DNA of 45,961 bases from Rhodothermaceae bacterium (GTDB taxonomy: Bacteria > Bacteroidota > Rhodothermia > Rhodothermales > Bin80), in NCBI GenBank assembly GCA_009841335.1, contig VXLY01000015.1:1-45961 (forward strand), read 5' to 3'. Shown piece after piece: positions 19,213 to 29,290 of this stretch. The position numbers and the translations under genes were made by a program. Numbering within the stretch: position 1 is the stretch's first letter; every line of letters starts with the position of its first letter. The notes beneath the pieces were generated by a model. It ran no database searches and had not been told where the DNA came from. It saw only the letters and a program-made list of their open reading frames with translations.

Positions 19213-19578
19213 TTAATCTCCTATATGGTTGTTGTGCATTTCCACGGAAATACGTGCGTCCGCCGGAAACTCTTCCGACAGTTTAAGTATAGCTTGTTCC
19301 ACTGGAATCCGCACAGCTCCGCTAGCCAGCACCTCATAACGATTAAGTTGCTGCTGACCTGCGATCCTCAATCGTTCCAAGTCGGGGTACGATGCTTCAG
19401 CGGCCGCCCTTCTACCGGTCAGATCTGCTTCATTCTTAAACCAATAAGATGCCCCCCAAACCAGTCCACCCAGGAGAATTAGTAGGATCAGAACAAACGT
19501 CAGAATCGGGGACGCATCTACCGATTCAAGCTCAACCGAAGGTAGATCCGGAGCACCAGTCTCAGATCCAATAGTCAT
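19213..19578 (-). CDS. Small single-helix membrane protein between actF and sco
   Basis: The 121-residue product has one membrane helix (about 24-46) and a soluble tail. The tail contains the phrase LNRYEVLASGAVRIPVEQAI (78-97), similar to a motif (RYxxV...GxVRIPIxxAM) that I recall in hypothetical proteins encoded beside oxidase and SCO genes in other phyla. It lies 10 nt after actF and 28 nt before sco. It could be an ACIII accessory subunit (an ActG/ActH-like role) or an oxidase assembly factor. The function is unproven. Confidence 0.7.
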   Translation of the reverse strand: MTIGSETGAPDLPSVELESVDASPILTFVLILLILLGGLVWGASYWFKNEADLTGRRAAAEASYPDLERLRIAGQQQLNRYEVLASGAVRIPVEQAILKLSEEFPADARISVEMHNNHIGD

Positions 19579-19588
19579 AGCTTTTCAA

Positions 19589-20860
19589 TTATGCGTTTTC
19601 GAAGCGCAGTGACTTTTCGAGTTGAGGATCGCCCTCACAGACGATGGCATGTCGGCTAAGCCTCCACAAGAAGCCTGCTACGAATACGCAGGTGAGACCG
19701 ATCCAGCAACTAATGTCCAGCCAGTGAAGCTGTGCATGGTCAACGTGCAATACCGGCATGGCCTGCCAATGAATATCAAACCATTGCATGGCAAGAAGCC
19801 ATACCGCCATAACGGCTAGGGGAATGGAGTACCGCTTGATCGCCCGAGGCAAGAGGATCAGGAATGGGAGGATAAAGTGTCCGAACAGCAGTATGCCGCT
19901 ATGCGTCTCCCAACCATGCTCCAGACGATGCTTAAACCAGGCCGTCTCCTCTGGAATTCCACCATACCAATAGAGCATGTACTGACTGAAGGCTATATAG
20001 GCCCAAAAGACCACGAACCCAAACATGAGTTTGCCCAGGTCATGGTAATGCTCGGCCGTAACCACTCCGCGCAGCATACCTGCCCGCTGCAGCCCGACAA
20101 CACAAAGTGCCGTGAAGCAAAATGCCGCCATAAAAGCACCCGCAAAAAAGTAGACGCCAAATATGGTCGAGAACCAATGTGGATCCAACGTCATGAGTAT
20201 ATCAAATCCCGCAAACGCAGTCGTTAGTCCCAATACTGGCAACCCCCAGGCACTCAAATGGCGTAGTCTGGCTGAAATACTGGGATCGCCGGTTACATCC
20301 TGGAGAATGGATAATCTCCACAGGCGTGAAGAAATGAAGGTCCATGCCAGAAAGTAGAACCCAATCCGAATCAGAAAAAACGGGATGTTGAGATAAGCAA
20401 CCTTACCCGCTAGAATCTCGTCATAGTAATTGCTGGTCGGGTCATCCAAACCTTCGGCCGTCCAGTGATGGTACGGTCCATGGGCGTCAAAAACACTTAC
20501 CAGAATAGGAATGAACAGTATGATCAAGAGGGGGAAGGAAACAACCACCGCCTCTGGGATGCGCCTTAGAGCGACAATCCATTCAGCGCGGACTAGATGC
20601 TTGATCAAAACGATGAACATGCACCCCAATGCGAGTGAAAGACAGAAGGTCCACCCTATCAGGTAGGAGAAGTAAAACTGCTCAAGGAACATCTCACTTG
20701 TCCCAACAACAATACTCACAGCAACCGCTGCCACACCGACCAATCCCGGAATGATATAACTGCGGCTTCCACCAGTAAATGGATATCTGTCACTCTTGGT
20801 AGGGGCCAAGGGATCAACCAGCTTCATCAAGAGCGAGCTGCCTCGCAGTGAATCACGCAT
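19589..20860 (-). CDS. actF: Alternative complex III subunit ActF (NrfD-like)
   Basis: ActF is one of two polytopic NrfD-like subunits of alternative complex III, thought to form one of its proton pathways. The 423 residues hold about ten hydrophobic segments. Family hallmarks include a charged region ADPLAPTKSD-like start, SYLIGWTFCLSLALGC in an early helix, and late FGHFILPFLILLPRAIKR. The end of the protein is hydrophilic. The ATG at 20860 is 12 nt from actE; another in-frame ATG 11 codons later (MKLVDPLAP) could be the true start. It follows actE and precedes the 121-residue membrane protein. Confidence 0.9.
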   Translation of the reverse strand: MRDSLRGSSLLMKLVDPLAPTKSDRYPFTGGSRSYIIPGLVGVAAVAVSIVVGTSEMFLEQFYFSYLIGWTFCLSLALGCMFIVLIKHLVRAEWIVALRRIPEAVVVSFPLLIILFIPILVSVFDAHGPYHHWTAEGLDDPTSNYYDEILAGKVAYLNIPFFLIRIGFYFLAWTFISSRLWRLSILQDVTGDPSISARLRHLSAWGLPVLGLTTAFAGFDILMTLDPHWFSTIFGVYFFAGAFMAAFCFTALCVVGLQRAGMLRGVVTAEHYHDLGKLMFGFVVFWAYIAFSQYMLYWYGGIPEETAWFKHRLEHGWETHSGILLFGHFILPFLILLPRAIKRYSIPLAVMAVWLLAMQWFDIHWQAMPVLHVDHAQLHWLDISCWIGLTCVFVAGFLWRLSRHAIVCEGDPQLEKSLRFENA

Positions 20861-20872
20861 AGATCCAGTATC

Positions 20873-21481
20873 TCAGGGCAAATTCTGAAGATTAGTTTGT
20901 TCGTCAGCCGGAACATCCTCGACAGTCGCATTCTGGCTGCGCTGCAATGCACGTACGTAGGCTACAATAGCCCAGCGATCAGCAACAGGTATTTGCTGAG
21001 CGTAGCCGGGCATCGTTCGAATACCGTTGGCAATAACTTCGTAAAGGTAACCATCCTCAATTGTGCGCAAGCGGTCATCATGGTAACCTATAGGCGCGAA
21101 TCCATACCCACCTGACATCACGATGCCTTGCCCATCCCCGGCGATACCGTGACAGACAGCACAATAGATGTCGTATCGTTCACGGCCACGATTGGCGAAC
21201 TCTACTGTGTATTCAACCGGCATTACCTGTACATAGCTGCCATCCGCATTACGACCCGTGTGAAACTGTGCATCCTCACGAAGCATCCCGCGGGCCACCG
21301 TGCCCGGCACAGGCGGACGCATCGCACGGCCATCCGCGAAAAACGGATTGGCCTCCTGTGCTTCGAACCGCTCCATTTCATCCATATTCGGATTGATATG
21401 AATAGGCGGATCCTCCTTCAGCGTGCCGCGACAACCGCTGAGCACCGCCGTAACACCAAGTAAGAAAAATATTTTCTTCAT
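20873..21481 (-). CDS. actE: Alternative complex III subunit ActE, monohaem cytochrome c lipoprotein
   Basis: ActE is the peripheral monohaem cytochrome c subunit that probably passes electrons out of alternative complex III. From the ATG at 21481 the product has 202 residues, beginning MKKIFFLLGVTAVLSGC with lipobox Cys17. One haem site CAVCH (107-111) and a likely axial Met157 (RTMPGY) are present. The upstream in-frame ATG 12 codons earlier would overlap actD and place a hydrophilic segment before the signal peptide, so I did not use it. Spacing to actD is 1 nt and to actF 12 nt. Confidence 0.9.
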   Translation of the reverse strand: MKKIFFLLGVTAVLSGCRGTLKEDPPIHINPNMDEMERFEAQEANPFFADGRAMRPPVPGTVARGMLREDAQFHTGRNADGSYVQVMPVEYTVEFANRGRERYDIYCAVCHGIAGDGQGIVMSGGYGFAPIGYHDDRLRTIEDGYLYEVIANGIRTMPGYAQQIPVADRWAIVAYVRALQRSQNATVEDVPADEQTNLQNLP

Positions 21482-21482
21482 A

Positions 21483-22097
21483 CTAGGCCTTGTGCAGCTC
21501 TGAGTATCCATGATCATGAATTACTTCAACCGCCGTGGCACCTGCCTCCCGTAACATTGATTCCGTTTCCTCTAGGTCAAAGTTTTTATCGCTCGCTGCG
21601 ATATGCAAGAAGAACGCATCATCCGATGCCCGGGTGAACGCACGGGAGTAGAAGAGCGGGTTATACGGTCGGGGCAGACCATTCAACAGAAACATTCCAC
21701 CCACGGCAAAAAGTGCTGACAACAGTACCGTAAGCTCAAACATAATTGGGATGGAGGGCTCAATCGCAAAGAAAGGCTTACCGCTGATATTGAGGGGGTA
21801 ATCCACTGCTGATGTCCACCATTGAAGCCATGTTGCAAGCCCTAACCCACAAAGACCTCCAATCAATGTGATGTATCCTACCTTGGACTGTCCAAGACCC
21901 ATTGCACGATCCATCCCGTGGATGGGAAAAGGCGTGTGCGTGTCAAAGTGCCGAAAGCCTGCAGCATGCACCTTCCGTGCCGCATCAATGAGCGTCCCCG
22001 GATTAGAGTACTCCGCCAGTAAACCATAAACGCCATCCGCCCTACTCTCGTAGACTCCCATGGTCGCCTTAATTTGCTGGATAATCTTCTTTAACAT
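21483..22097 (-). CDS. actD: Alternative complex III subunit ActD (DUF3341)
   Basis: ActD is a membrane subunit of alternative complex III with two helices inserted in a soluble alpha/beta domain. The 204-residue protein shows VYGLLAEYSNPGTLIDAAR near the start, the conserved phrase FRHFDTHTPFPIHGMDRAMG, and two membrane helices (about 78-100 and 114-138). The tail ends in a ferredoxin-like segment with EETESMLREAGATAVEVI. This is the DUF3341 pattern. It lies 12 nt after actC and 1 nt before actE. Confidence 0.93.
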   Translation of the reverse strand: MLKKIIQQIKATMGVYESRADGVYGLLAEYSNPGTLIDAARKVHAAGFRHFDTHTPFPIHGMDRAMGLGQSKVGYITLIGGLCGLGLATWLQWWTSAVDYPLNISGKPFFAIEPSIPIMFELTVLLSALFAVGGMFLLNGLPRPYNPLFYSRAFTRASDDAFFLHIAASDKNFDLEETESMLREAGATAVEVIHDHGYSELHKA

Positions 22098-22109
22098 CGT
22101 GATCTCAGC

Positions 22110-23516
22110 TTAATGCTCTTCGGATTCATCCTTGTGATAAAAATGCGGATCACTTTCCGGGAGTACCATTTTTACTTCTGCTATTGCTACCATCGGCAAA
22201 TAGCGAAGGAAAATGAGGAATAATGTCAAGAACAAGCCAAACGATCCGGCAAGAGTCAGCACATCTACGATAGTTGGATTGAAATAATCCCAGCTACTCG
22301 GCAGGAAATCCCGATGCAGACTGATGACGGTTATAACGAACCGCTCAAACCACATACCAATGTTAACAACGATTGAGGTTATGAAAAGGAACGGAATGCT
22401 CCGCCGGAGTCGCTTTATCCAGAAGAACTGGGGGAAAAGCAGGTTGCAGGACATCATCGTCCAGTAGGCCCAGGCGTACGGGCCTGTCGCTCGATTCAGG
22501 AATGCATACTGCTCATACTCAACTTGAGAATACCACGCAATAAAGAACTCGGTGATGTATGCAAAGCCCACCATCGTTCCTGTCAGCAATATGATGATGG
22601 CCATCTTTTCCAGATGATCCATCGTGATGATGTTCTGGATTCCATAGATCTTTCTGGCTAGAATCAGCAGCGTCATCACCATAGCAAACCCCGAGAAAAT
22701 TGCACCAGCAACGAAGTACGGCGGAAATATGGTCGTATGCCAGCCGGGTATGATGCTGATAGCAAAGTCAAAGGACACTACAGAGTGCACACTCAGGACC
22801 AAGGGAGTCGCAAGCGCAGCCAGGAGTAGATAGGTCTTTTCATAGTTGCGCCAATGTCGGTTCGCACCTGTCCAACCCAAGGCAAAGAAACCTGTAACTC
22901 GACGGCGCAGCGCATTGCGCGCTCTGTCGCGCAGCGTTGCCAGGTCAGGGACCAGACCGACATACCAGAAAATGAGCGATACGATGAAGTAAACACTCAC
23001 CGCAAACACATCCCAGAGCAGTGGACTCTTGAACTGCGGCCACATTTCCATTTGATTCGGGATCGGCAGAGTCCAATAAATGACCCAAATCCGACCTACG
23101 TGAATCGTAGGAAAGAGTAATGCACAGATGACGGCAAAAAGCGTCATTGCCTCAGCACTTCGGTTAATCGCCGTACGCCACTTCTGCCGGAAGAGGAACA
23201 GGATCGCAGAAATCAGCGTCCCCGCATGCCCGATACCAACCCAGAACACGAAATTTACGATTGGCCAGCCCCAGCCCACCGGATTGTTGTTGCCCCAGAC
23301 CCCTATTCCATTCCATACCAAATAGGCGATCATGATGAGCAGAATACAAAGTAACGTCGAGGACACGGCTATGGCCATATACCACGCGGAAGGCGGACGT
23401 TTCTCCGTATGGTAGGACACCAACTGGGTTATATCATGGAACCCCAGGTTCCCCGTCACCAGCGGGGGATCTGCCCCTGCGGGCAGTGTCACAGTCTTGT
23501 CAGTAGATGAAGCCAC
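22110..23516 (-). CDS. actC: Alternative complex III subunit ActC (NrfD-like quinol-binding)
   Basis: ActC is the NrfD/PsrC-family integral membrane subunit that carries the quinol site of alternative complex III. The 468 residues include about ten helices, with [20 protein letters not shown] (helix 3 region), [20 protein letters not shown] and NMWFERF-like GMWFERFVI typical of the family. The start is GTG at 23516, reading [14 protein letters not shown]. The C-terminus is hydrophilic and histidine-containing. It follows actB by 25 nt. Electron transfer from its quinol site goes to the Fe-S clusters of ActB and on to ActA. Confidence 0.94.
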   Translation of the reverse strand: MASSTDKTVTLPAGADPPLVTGNLGFHDITQLVSYHTEKRPPSAWYMAIAVSSTLLCILLIMIAYLVWNGIGVWGNNNPVGWGWPIVNFVFWVGIGHAGTLISAILFLFRQKWRTAINRSAEAMTLFAVICALLFPTIHVGRIWVIYWTLPIPNQMEMWPQFKSPLLWDVFAVSVYFIVSLIFWYVGLVPDLATLRDRARNALRRRVTGFFALGWTGANRHWRNYEKTYLLLAALATPLVLSVHSVVSFDFAISIIPGWHTTIFPPYFVAGAIFSGFAMVMTLLILARKIYGIQNIITMDHLEKMAIIILLTGTMVGFAYITEFFIAWYSQVEYEQYAFLNRATGPYAWAYWTMMSCNLLFPQFFWIKRLRRSIPFLFITSIVVNIGMWFERFVITVISLHRDFLPSSWDYFNPTIVDVLTLAGSFGLFLTLFLIFLRYLPMVAIAEVKMVLPESDPHFYHKDESEEH

Positions 23517-23541
23517 TTCACAATCGGATAATTACTCTCCC

Positions 23542-26500
23542 TTAGGTCTGTCCTGCAGACTCCAAGGCATTGTTCGGGTTACGTACTCGTGCCAAGTAGG
23601 ACACCCTCGGCTTAATATTCAGCTCAGCCAGCAACTTATAGCTGCGTGCGTTTCGTGTTGCCTGACTGACCTGGCTTTGCTCATCATTGAGATCGCCAAA
23701 CGTAATGGCCTCAGCCGGACAAGCCTGCTGGCAAGCCGTGGCGACCTCATCTCGTTGCAGTGCGCGTTTTTCCAGACCAGCCCGTTTCTGTGCGCCACGA
23801 ATCCGCTGAATACAGAATGAGCATTTTTCCATCACGCCCCTGAACCTAATAGACACATTGGGATTCTGCGCCATCTGAACTGTTTCAGGGATCGTCTTTG
23901 ACCAGTTGTAAAAATTATACCGGCGAACCTTGTAGGGGCAGTTATTGGCGCAGTAGCGCGTGCCAATACACCGGTTGTAGATCATCTGATTCGTACCATC
24001 AGGCGAGTGCACAGTAGCTGCAACCGGGCACACGGACTCACAGGGTGCATTTTCGCAATGCTGGCAGGGCATTGGCTGTACGGCGATCTTCGGATCCGCA
24101 TCCAGCTGTTCTCCACCCTCGGTCACAAAGTATCGATCCACACGTAGCCAGTGCAATTCACGTCCATGGCCGATTTCGTTTTTGCCAACCACCTGGATAT
24201 TGTTTTCTGCCTGACAGGCTACGATGCAGGCATTGCAGCCGGTACAGGCATTCAGATCAATGACCATACCCCACTGGTTCTGCCAGTAATCACTGTCCCG
24301 GAAAGACGCAGCTTTGGACGGATGTCGGTCCTTCCAAAGCTCAGGATAGTCCTGAAAATCAGTTTTCACATCTGAGCCCGGAGTGGACGCTTCGCCTTGG
24401 AGAGCAAATGCGGGATCCTCTCTGTATTCGTCCAGCGTGGCCATACGTATGATCGGACGGGCCTCCGTGTCCAGAATACCGTGATCCTGTGTCGTAACGA
24501 CCGTCCATTTACGGCCGGTCTTGGTCAGCTCTACACCGGGAATCACCGGGTTTGCAAGGAGGTCCCTGAGCAAAGAAACATTGGTTCCAACATCGGTTGC
24601 CAGTGTGCCTCGCGCGTATATGTCTGTTTCGTCGTCCTTGTCCCAGAACGGTGTGTCCCGTTCGGGGCGAGTCGTGGAAATGTCACGTCCATAGCCCAGC
24701 GTTACACTTACTGTATTGTCGGCATGTCCAGGCAGAATCCAGACGGGTAATTCAATCACCTGATCGTTGGCTGCAAGTGTCACTACATCCGAGTAATAAC
24801 GTCCTTTGGAGTACTCACAGCTAAGCTCTAGATCCTCCGCAGTCTTTGGGCTTATGACTGCCACATTATCCCAGACAATCTTTGTGACCGGATCAGGAAG
24901 TTCCTGGCACCAGGCATTATTGGCAAAACTGCCATCCAGAACCGTTGGATCCAGTCTGAGCACGAGCTCCAGACCTGTACCTGGCCCCTGAAGCTCCCCA
25001 CTGAAGGAAAGTACCACGGGGTTTGCAGAGGGATAACCAGTGCCCTCTAGATAGCCGTCATGCAATACACGGCGCCAGGCGGTTTCAAAATCTTCGCCGG
25101 ACAGAACCGGCCCCCACGTCTCGCGGACCAAGTCGTATCCTCGCTGGAACTGCCCACTGCCAACCACCGCCAGAATCTCTAGTTCGCTCCTTGCATCCTC
25201 GTACAGAGGTGCAATTAGTGGTTGAACCGAGGTCAGAGTTCCGTCCTGAGTGCGGCCATCGCCCCAGGATTCCAGATAGTGCGCTGCCGGGATATGCCAA
25301 GTGCTCGCTCTGGCAGTCTCATCAACGTGCAGCCCAACATGTATGGTGTCGCTTACCCGCTCTAGCGCTCCACGAAAATCAAGTGCCTGTGGTGCATCGT
25401 AAACGGGATTTACACCAAGCATGAGTAGAACATCAACGCGGCCTGCACGCATTTCTTCCACAAGTGCAGGGAGAGCCTGTGATTGAGCCGCCTGCGCGGT
25501 CATTCCCGTATCCAACAATGTAACAGTAGTCCCGACAGCACCTAATGCATGGTTTATAAGCGCACAGAGTGCATGCACTTCGGCGGGCTGCGATTCGCCT
25601 GCAACCACAATGCTGTTGCCAGCTGCCCCTTGAAGGTCGCTGGCAATGGCTGATGCAAACGCATCCGGGGTTGCCCCATCATATACCCCCAATGCTGTGG
25701 CAAGCTGGCTGGCCACCTGAGACACGGCATCCGCACGCATACGTCTGCGGTGATCCGCCATAATACCTGTGACGCTGTATGTGCTTTCTGCGACGTACAG
25801 CCGACTCATTCGGTCCTGTGTGCCGTTAAGCTTACGTCCCCGAGCGAAGGAGTGGGTATCCAGATTGCTATTTTTCGCATGGGGCCCTAGGAAATCCGCA
25901 TCCAGACTGAAAATCACATCCGCGCTCTCGAAATCATATGCTACCTGCAATGGCTGACCATAAGCCAATTGAAGCCCCATGAGTTCCGAATCATCACCTT
26001 CAGAGCGATAATCGACCCACAGCGTGTCAGGAAACTTGTTCTCTAATTGTGCACGCAGCCGTGCACGTGTCGGCGAATTATCTGGCGCTGCAAGAACAGC
26101 CACTCGACGGACCCCCGTCTGCAGCCTTTGACACAGCGACAGGAAGTCCTCCCAGTTTGCCGGGGTACCTGTACGCAGCGTGCGCTTCGAGCGGTCAGGA
26201 TCATAGAGCTGAAGCAGGGAAGCCTGCTCGAACACCCCTGAGGCCCCCGACGCATTTGGATGCTGGCTATTCCCTTCAATCTTCACCGGGCGACCGTCAT
26301 AGCTTTTTACTATCAGCGGACGTGCTGTCCCTCGAAAGTTCATTGCCGTGGCGTACTGCAGTGGGATGCCCGGTATGGTTTCTTCCGGTCGATCTGCAAA
26401 CGGCATGATGTGTTCTACCGGGCGGCGGCAGGCCGCCAGACCAGCCATTGCCATGGAAGCTCCCAGTAGTTGCATGAATTGGCGGCGGCTGCTGCCAGAG

Positions 26501-26643
26501 GGGGCATCACTCGCGCCAGGGAAGAATTCCTCAGAGACGGTTTCCACCAATTGTGGATCTTGCTCAAGATGTGGCTGACTACGCCACGCCTTCACGCCGC
26601 CCGAATCCAAGGGGTTTCCATCAACAATTGGAAGGGATATCAT
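23542..26643 (-). CDS. actB: Alternative complex III subunit ActB (Mo-oxidoreductase-like, Fe-S)
   Basis: ActB is the large peripheral subunit of alternative complex III. The 1033 residues combine an N-terminal part related to molybdopterin oxidoreductases, which is known to lack the cofactor in this complex, with a C-terminal ferredoxin-like part. A Tat motif SRRQFMQLLG (Arg53-Arg54) sits unusually far from the start, followed by CRRPVEHIMP. I count 15 cysteines in the C-terminal part (800, 803, 806, 810; 860, 863, 868, 872; 892, 898, 902; 941, 944, 971, 975). This suits three [4Fe-4S] and one [3Fe-4S] cluster. It is 12 nt after actA. Confidence 0.95.
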   Translation of the reverse strand: MISLPIVDGNPLDSGGVKAWRSQPHLEQDPQLVETVSEEFFPGASDAPSGSSRRQFMQLLGASMAMAGLAACRRPVEHIMPFADRPEETIPGIPLQYATAMNFRGTARPLIVKSYDGRPVKIEGNSQHPNASGASGVFEQASLLQLYDPDRSKRTLRTGTPANWEDFLSLCQRLQTGVRRVAVLAAPDNSPTRARLRAQLENKFPDTLWVDYRSEGDDSELMGLQLAYGQPLQVAYDFESADVIFSLDADFLGPHAKNSNLDTHSFARGRKLNGTQDRMSRLYVAESTYSVTGIMADHRRRMRADAVSQVASQLATALGVYDGATPDAFASAIASDLQGAAGNSIVVAGESQPAEVHALCALINHALGAVGTTVTLLDTGMTAQAAQSQALPALVEEMRAGRVDVLLMLGVNPVYDAPQALDFRGALERVSDTIHVGLHVDETARASTWHIPAAHYLESWGDGRTQDGTLTSVQPLIAPLYEDARSELEILAVVGSGQFQRGYDLVRETWGPVLSGEDFETAWRRVLHDGYLEGTGYPSANPVVLSFSGELQGPGTGLELVLRLDPTVLDGSFANNAWCQELPDPVTKIVWDNVAVISPKTAEDLELSCEYSKGRYYSDVVTLAANDQVIELPVWILPGHADNTVSVTLGYGRDISTTRPERDTPFWDKDDETDIYARGTLATDVGTNVSLLRDLLANPVIPGVELTKTGRKWTVVTTQDHGILDTEARPIIRMATLDEYREDPAFALQGEASTPGSDVKTDFQDYPELWKDRHPSKAASFRDSDYWQNQWGMVIDLNACTGCNACIVACQAENNIQVVGKNEIGHGRELHWLRVDRYFVTEGGEQLDADPKIAVQPMPCQHCENAPCESVCPVAATVHSPDGTNQMIYNRCIGTRYCANNCPYKVRRYNFYNWSKTIPETVQMAQNPNVSIRFRGVMEKCSFCIQRIRGAQKRAGLEKRALQRDEVATACQQACPAEAITFGDLNDEQSQVSQATRNARSYKLLAELNIKPRVSYLARVRNPNNALESAGQT

Positions 26644-26655
26644 TGGCTTTTCGGA

Positions 26656-27303
26656 CTAATAATGGCAAGCGCTGCAGTTCGTCGGCGGGCGAATACCTTC
26701 CTGCCTGATCCGGATTAGGTTTTCCTCCAAAAAGCCCTCACTGTGCATGTAGCCCATGGTCGTTATCTCTTCATTGGGCCGTAGGTATTTTTCCGGCTCC
26801 CTATGACATTCAAGACACCATCCCATGGATAAGGGTTCAGTCAGCCGCACTACATCCATTTGGTCCACTCTGCCGTGACAGGTTTCGCAACCGACGCCAT
26901 TATTGATGTGTACTGCGTGACTGAAGTGAGCATAATCTGGCAGTTGATGCACTTTAACCCACGGAATAGATGATCCGTCTGACCAACTCGCACGAACCGG
27001 CATCAGGGCCAGGCTTTGAGGTCTCACGATCTCATGACAATTCATGCAGGTTTCGGTTGCCGGAATATTAGATACATCCGCAACTTCTACAAAGCTGTGG
27101 CAATATCGACAATCCATTCCCAGTTGGTCTACATGAACGCGATGACTGTAGGCCACTGGCTGCTCGGGTGCATACCCGACATCAGTGTATTCCGGCGAGA
27201 AATAATACCAAACCAAAAAGATCAATACAACGCTCCCTGCGAGCAACGCTACCACGGATAGGTGAGGAAGTGCGTTTGACTCTCTGGGAAAAATTTGAGG
27301 CAT
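26656..27303 (-). CDS. actA: Alternative complex III subunit ActA, pentahaem cytochrome c
   Basis: ActA carries five c-type haems and is the first gene of the operon. The 215-residue product has one N-terminal membrane helix (about 15-34) and five haem sites: CRYCH (65), CMNCH (86), CETCH (139), CLECH (163) and CSACH (210). The last is only two residues from the C-terminus. Extra histidines such as YSHRVH, HFSHAVH and MHSEGF can supply axial ligands. The arrangement matches the pentahaem ActA of the R. marinus complex. Its ATG at 27303 follows a 116-bp spacer that should hold the operon promoter. Confidence 0.95.
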   Translation of the reverse strand: MPQIFPRESNALPHLSVVALLAGSVVLIFLVWYYFSPEYTDVGYAPEQPVAYSHRVHVDQLGMDCRYCHSFVEVADVSNIPATETCMNCHEIVRPQSLALMPVRASWSDGSSIPWVKVHQLPDYAHFSHAVHINNGVGCETCHGRVDQMDVVRLTEPLSMGWCLECHREPEKYLRPNEEITTMGYMHSEGFLEENLIRIRQEGIRPPTNCSACHY

Positions 27304-27354
27304 GGTTGAAGTGCAGTACCTTTTTGTGTACGCGCCCTAAGTTACGGCATAAGT

Positions 27355-27406
27355 TCTATATCAGGGCAATTTTTTTACGAATAATTCCCGATCAGGCGCA
27401 AATTTA
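27355..27406 (-). promoter_or_regulatory. Candidate promoter elements of the act operon
   Basis: On the reverse strand, upstream of actA, TTATTC (27384-27379) and TATAGA (27360-27355) are separated by 18 bp, about 50 nt before the ATG. Further upstream TAAATTTG (27406-27399) matches the Bacteroidota -7 consensus TAnnTTTG, but no -33 TTTG is at the right distance. Only one of these, if any, is likely to be used. Confidence 0.3.
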
Positions 27407-27419
27407 AGGATATTCAAAA

Positions 27420-28787
27420 TTATGCGAGCTGTTGTACGCGCATCATATGAAAAAGGCGATATGTCATCATAACTGCAGCAGCCAAAAGACCAACTACCAA
27501 TCCCCACCAAAAGCCCTCTGGACCCCATTCAAGACCAAACCCAAATCCTACACCGGAAGGAATACCAACCAACCAGTACGCTATAAAGCACAGCAGCATC
27601 GGCACGCGTGTATCCTTTAGCCCGCGCAAGGCTCCAAGTGCAGTGGCTTGCAGCCCGTCAAACAGCTGGAAAAGTGCAGCAATACCCAGAAAACCAACCA
27701 CCTGCAATGCCGTTTCGGCATTTGCCGGATCACCCATATCCAGGTAAATGCTGGCCACGGTATTTGGAGCCAGCAAAAACAGCAGCGCAGTCCCGGACAT
27801 CACGATCAAGGACAGTCCAATACCCATATATCCAGCGCGCGCAGCAGCCGCTGGATCCCCTCGACCGATACTTTGGCCCACTCGAACCGAGGTTGCAAGA
27901 CCAATACCCAAAGGCATCATGTAAGCAATCGCCGCACACTGGATCGCAATCTGATGGGCCGCTATTGGCACCGCTCCAAATGTACCAACCAAAAAAGCTG
28001 TTGCGCTGAATAATGTAACTTCGAGGCCTATTGAGCCTCCAATTGGCAGCCCAACACGCAACAGTTCCCGAAAATAACTGAGATCTGGATGTCTGAGCCG
28101 ATTAAAAATTCCGTAAGACTTGTACGGTTGCTGGGTGAGAACATACACGGTAATGCAGATAAACATGAACCAATGCACGATACAGGTTGCCCAGCCTGTT
28201 CCGACAAGCCCGAGGCGTGGAAGTCCGAAATTGCCATACATCAGGCCATAATTGGCCAGGATATTGAGCAGTATGCCCATTACGATAATGATTGTAATCG
28301 GCAGTGGTCGAGCGATGGCTTCAACGAAATTCCGTAAAGCATTGAACCACATAAAGGGAATGAATCCCCACATCGCTGCCTGCAGGTAGCCTTCTGCCAA
28401 CACCATGGTGGCTGCATCCTGCTTCATCAGGTCCCACGGTAAACTTGCATTCCACAAGATCAGCAGCACTGGTATGGATATGGTTAGCGCCAACCAGAGC
28501 GCCTGGCGTACAGTGCGGCCGATTGGATCATGTTCCCCTGCACCGTAAGCCTGGGAAACCATTGGACCGACTGCCAGGAGTATGCCAATACCGATCAAGG
28601 CGAATAGAAAGTAGGTCGCGTTGCCCAGAGCAACGCCGGCGAGTGCAGCAGGACCCAGCCGGCCGACCATTACCACATCAACAAACCCATTACATATCTG
28701 GCCAAGCTGCGTAGCCACGATTGGGATCGAAAGAAGTGTGAGTTGACGAGCTTCCTTCCAGACTCTATGTTGCTGTTCGTTTTTCAC
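27420..28787 (-). CDS. MATE-family multidrug efflux transporter
   Basis: This 12-helix transporter of the NorM/DinF type would export cationic drugs using a Na+ or H+ gradient. Family signatures are seen: LTLLSIPIVATQLGQICNGF in helix 1, DVVMVGRLGPAALAGVALG, and in the second half IQCAAIAYMMPLGIGLATSV followed by RVGQSIGRGD. Length (about 455 residues) is standard. No ATG is available at the start: a GTG at 28787 (MKNEQQHRV) or TTG at 28796 must be used. I prefer GTG. It ends 117 nt before actA on the same strand but is functionally unrelated. Confidence 0.92.
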   Translation of the reverse strand: MKNEQQHRVWKEARQLTLLSIPIVATQLGQICNGFVDVVMVGRLGPAALAGVALGNATYFLFALIGIGILLAVGPMVSQAYGAGEHDPIGRTVRQALWLALTISIPVLLILWNASLPWDLMKQDAATMVLAEGYLQAAMWGFIPFMWFNALRNFVEAIARPLPITIIIVMGILLNILANYGLMYGNFGLPRLGLVGTGWATCIVHWFMFICITVYVLTQQPYKSYGIFNRLRHPDLSYFRELLRVGLPIGGSIGLEVTLFSATAFLVGTFGAVPIAAHQIAIQCAAIAYMMPLGIGLATSVRVGQSIGRGDPAAAARAGYMGIGLSLIVMSGTALLFLLAPNTVASIYLDMGDPANAETALQVVGFLGIAALFQLFDGLQATALGALRGLKDTRVPMLLCFIAYWLVGIPSGVGFGFGLEWGPEGFWWGLVVGLLAAAVMMTYRLFHMMRVQQLA

Positions 28788-29290
28788 GGCTCCCAAAGAT
28801 ACGCGTTACGGAGCGTGATTCATGTACATGCTCCAATAAGTTTCCCACCGTCCTATAGAGCTTCGACGGCCCGTGATGTCGGCCATCCCTGCACGCATGG
28901 ATTATGCCAATGGGGTGAGTCCATGCTCTCCAGATTGGGGGCTCATTCCTCGAATTGATGGCTATTTTCAAAAATTGGCAAATATGGCATTAATCAAGTC
29001 TTGATCGCCGCCGGATACTATTGGAATGTTGCTGATGATCTGCTTGTGTAAACAGAACTCAGATTGCCTTGCAAACTAAGCCCTCTTGAGTCTGTACTTG
29101 ATCCGCCGTCTCACCTTACTGATCAAGTGCAAGGCTGACTGGAGCTTCGGTAGATCTGGGGATTGAATCCACGGTTAGCTACTGTGATCAGGTATACACC
29201 TGGAGTTGTTTGCCGCCTCTGTGCCACATCCCACCTTGGAATTTTATCGGGTCTACAACACCATTGAACGATGTGTGGCTGCCGACTTAG
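28788..29290. other. Non-coding gap between MATE and carboxylesterase genes
   Basis: In about 500 bp I see no gene with family features. It contains the MATE promoter region, an imperfect direct repeat TTAGCTACTGnGATC (29175 and 29287, 112 bp apart; the second copy spans the esterase stop codon), and a small hairpin CAGGT-ATAC-ACCTG (29188-29201) that could help terminate the esterase transcript. The length is unusual for this compact window and could hold decayed sequence or a small RNA. Confidence 0.45.

Noticed and set aside
23542-26643. ActB considered as a formate dehydrogenase or polysulfide reductase catalytic subunit
   Set aside because: The operon context (actA, C, D, E, F), the Fe-S cysteine set and the known loss of the molybdopterin site in ACIII make ActB the better call.
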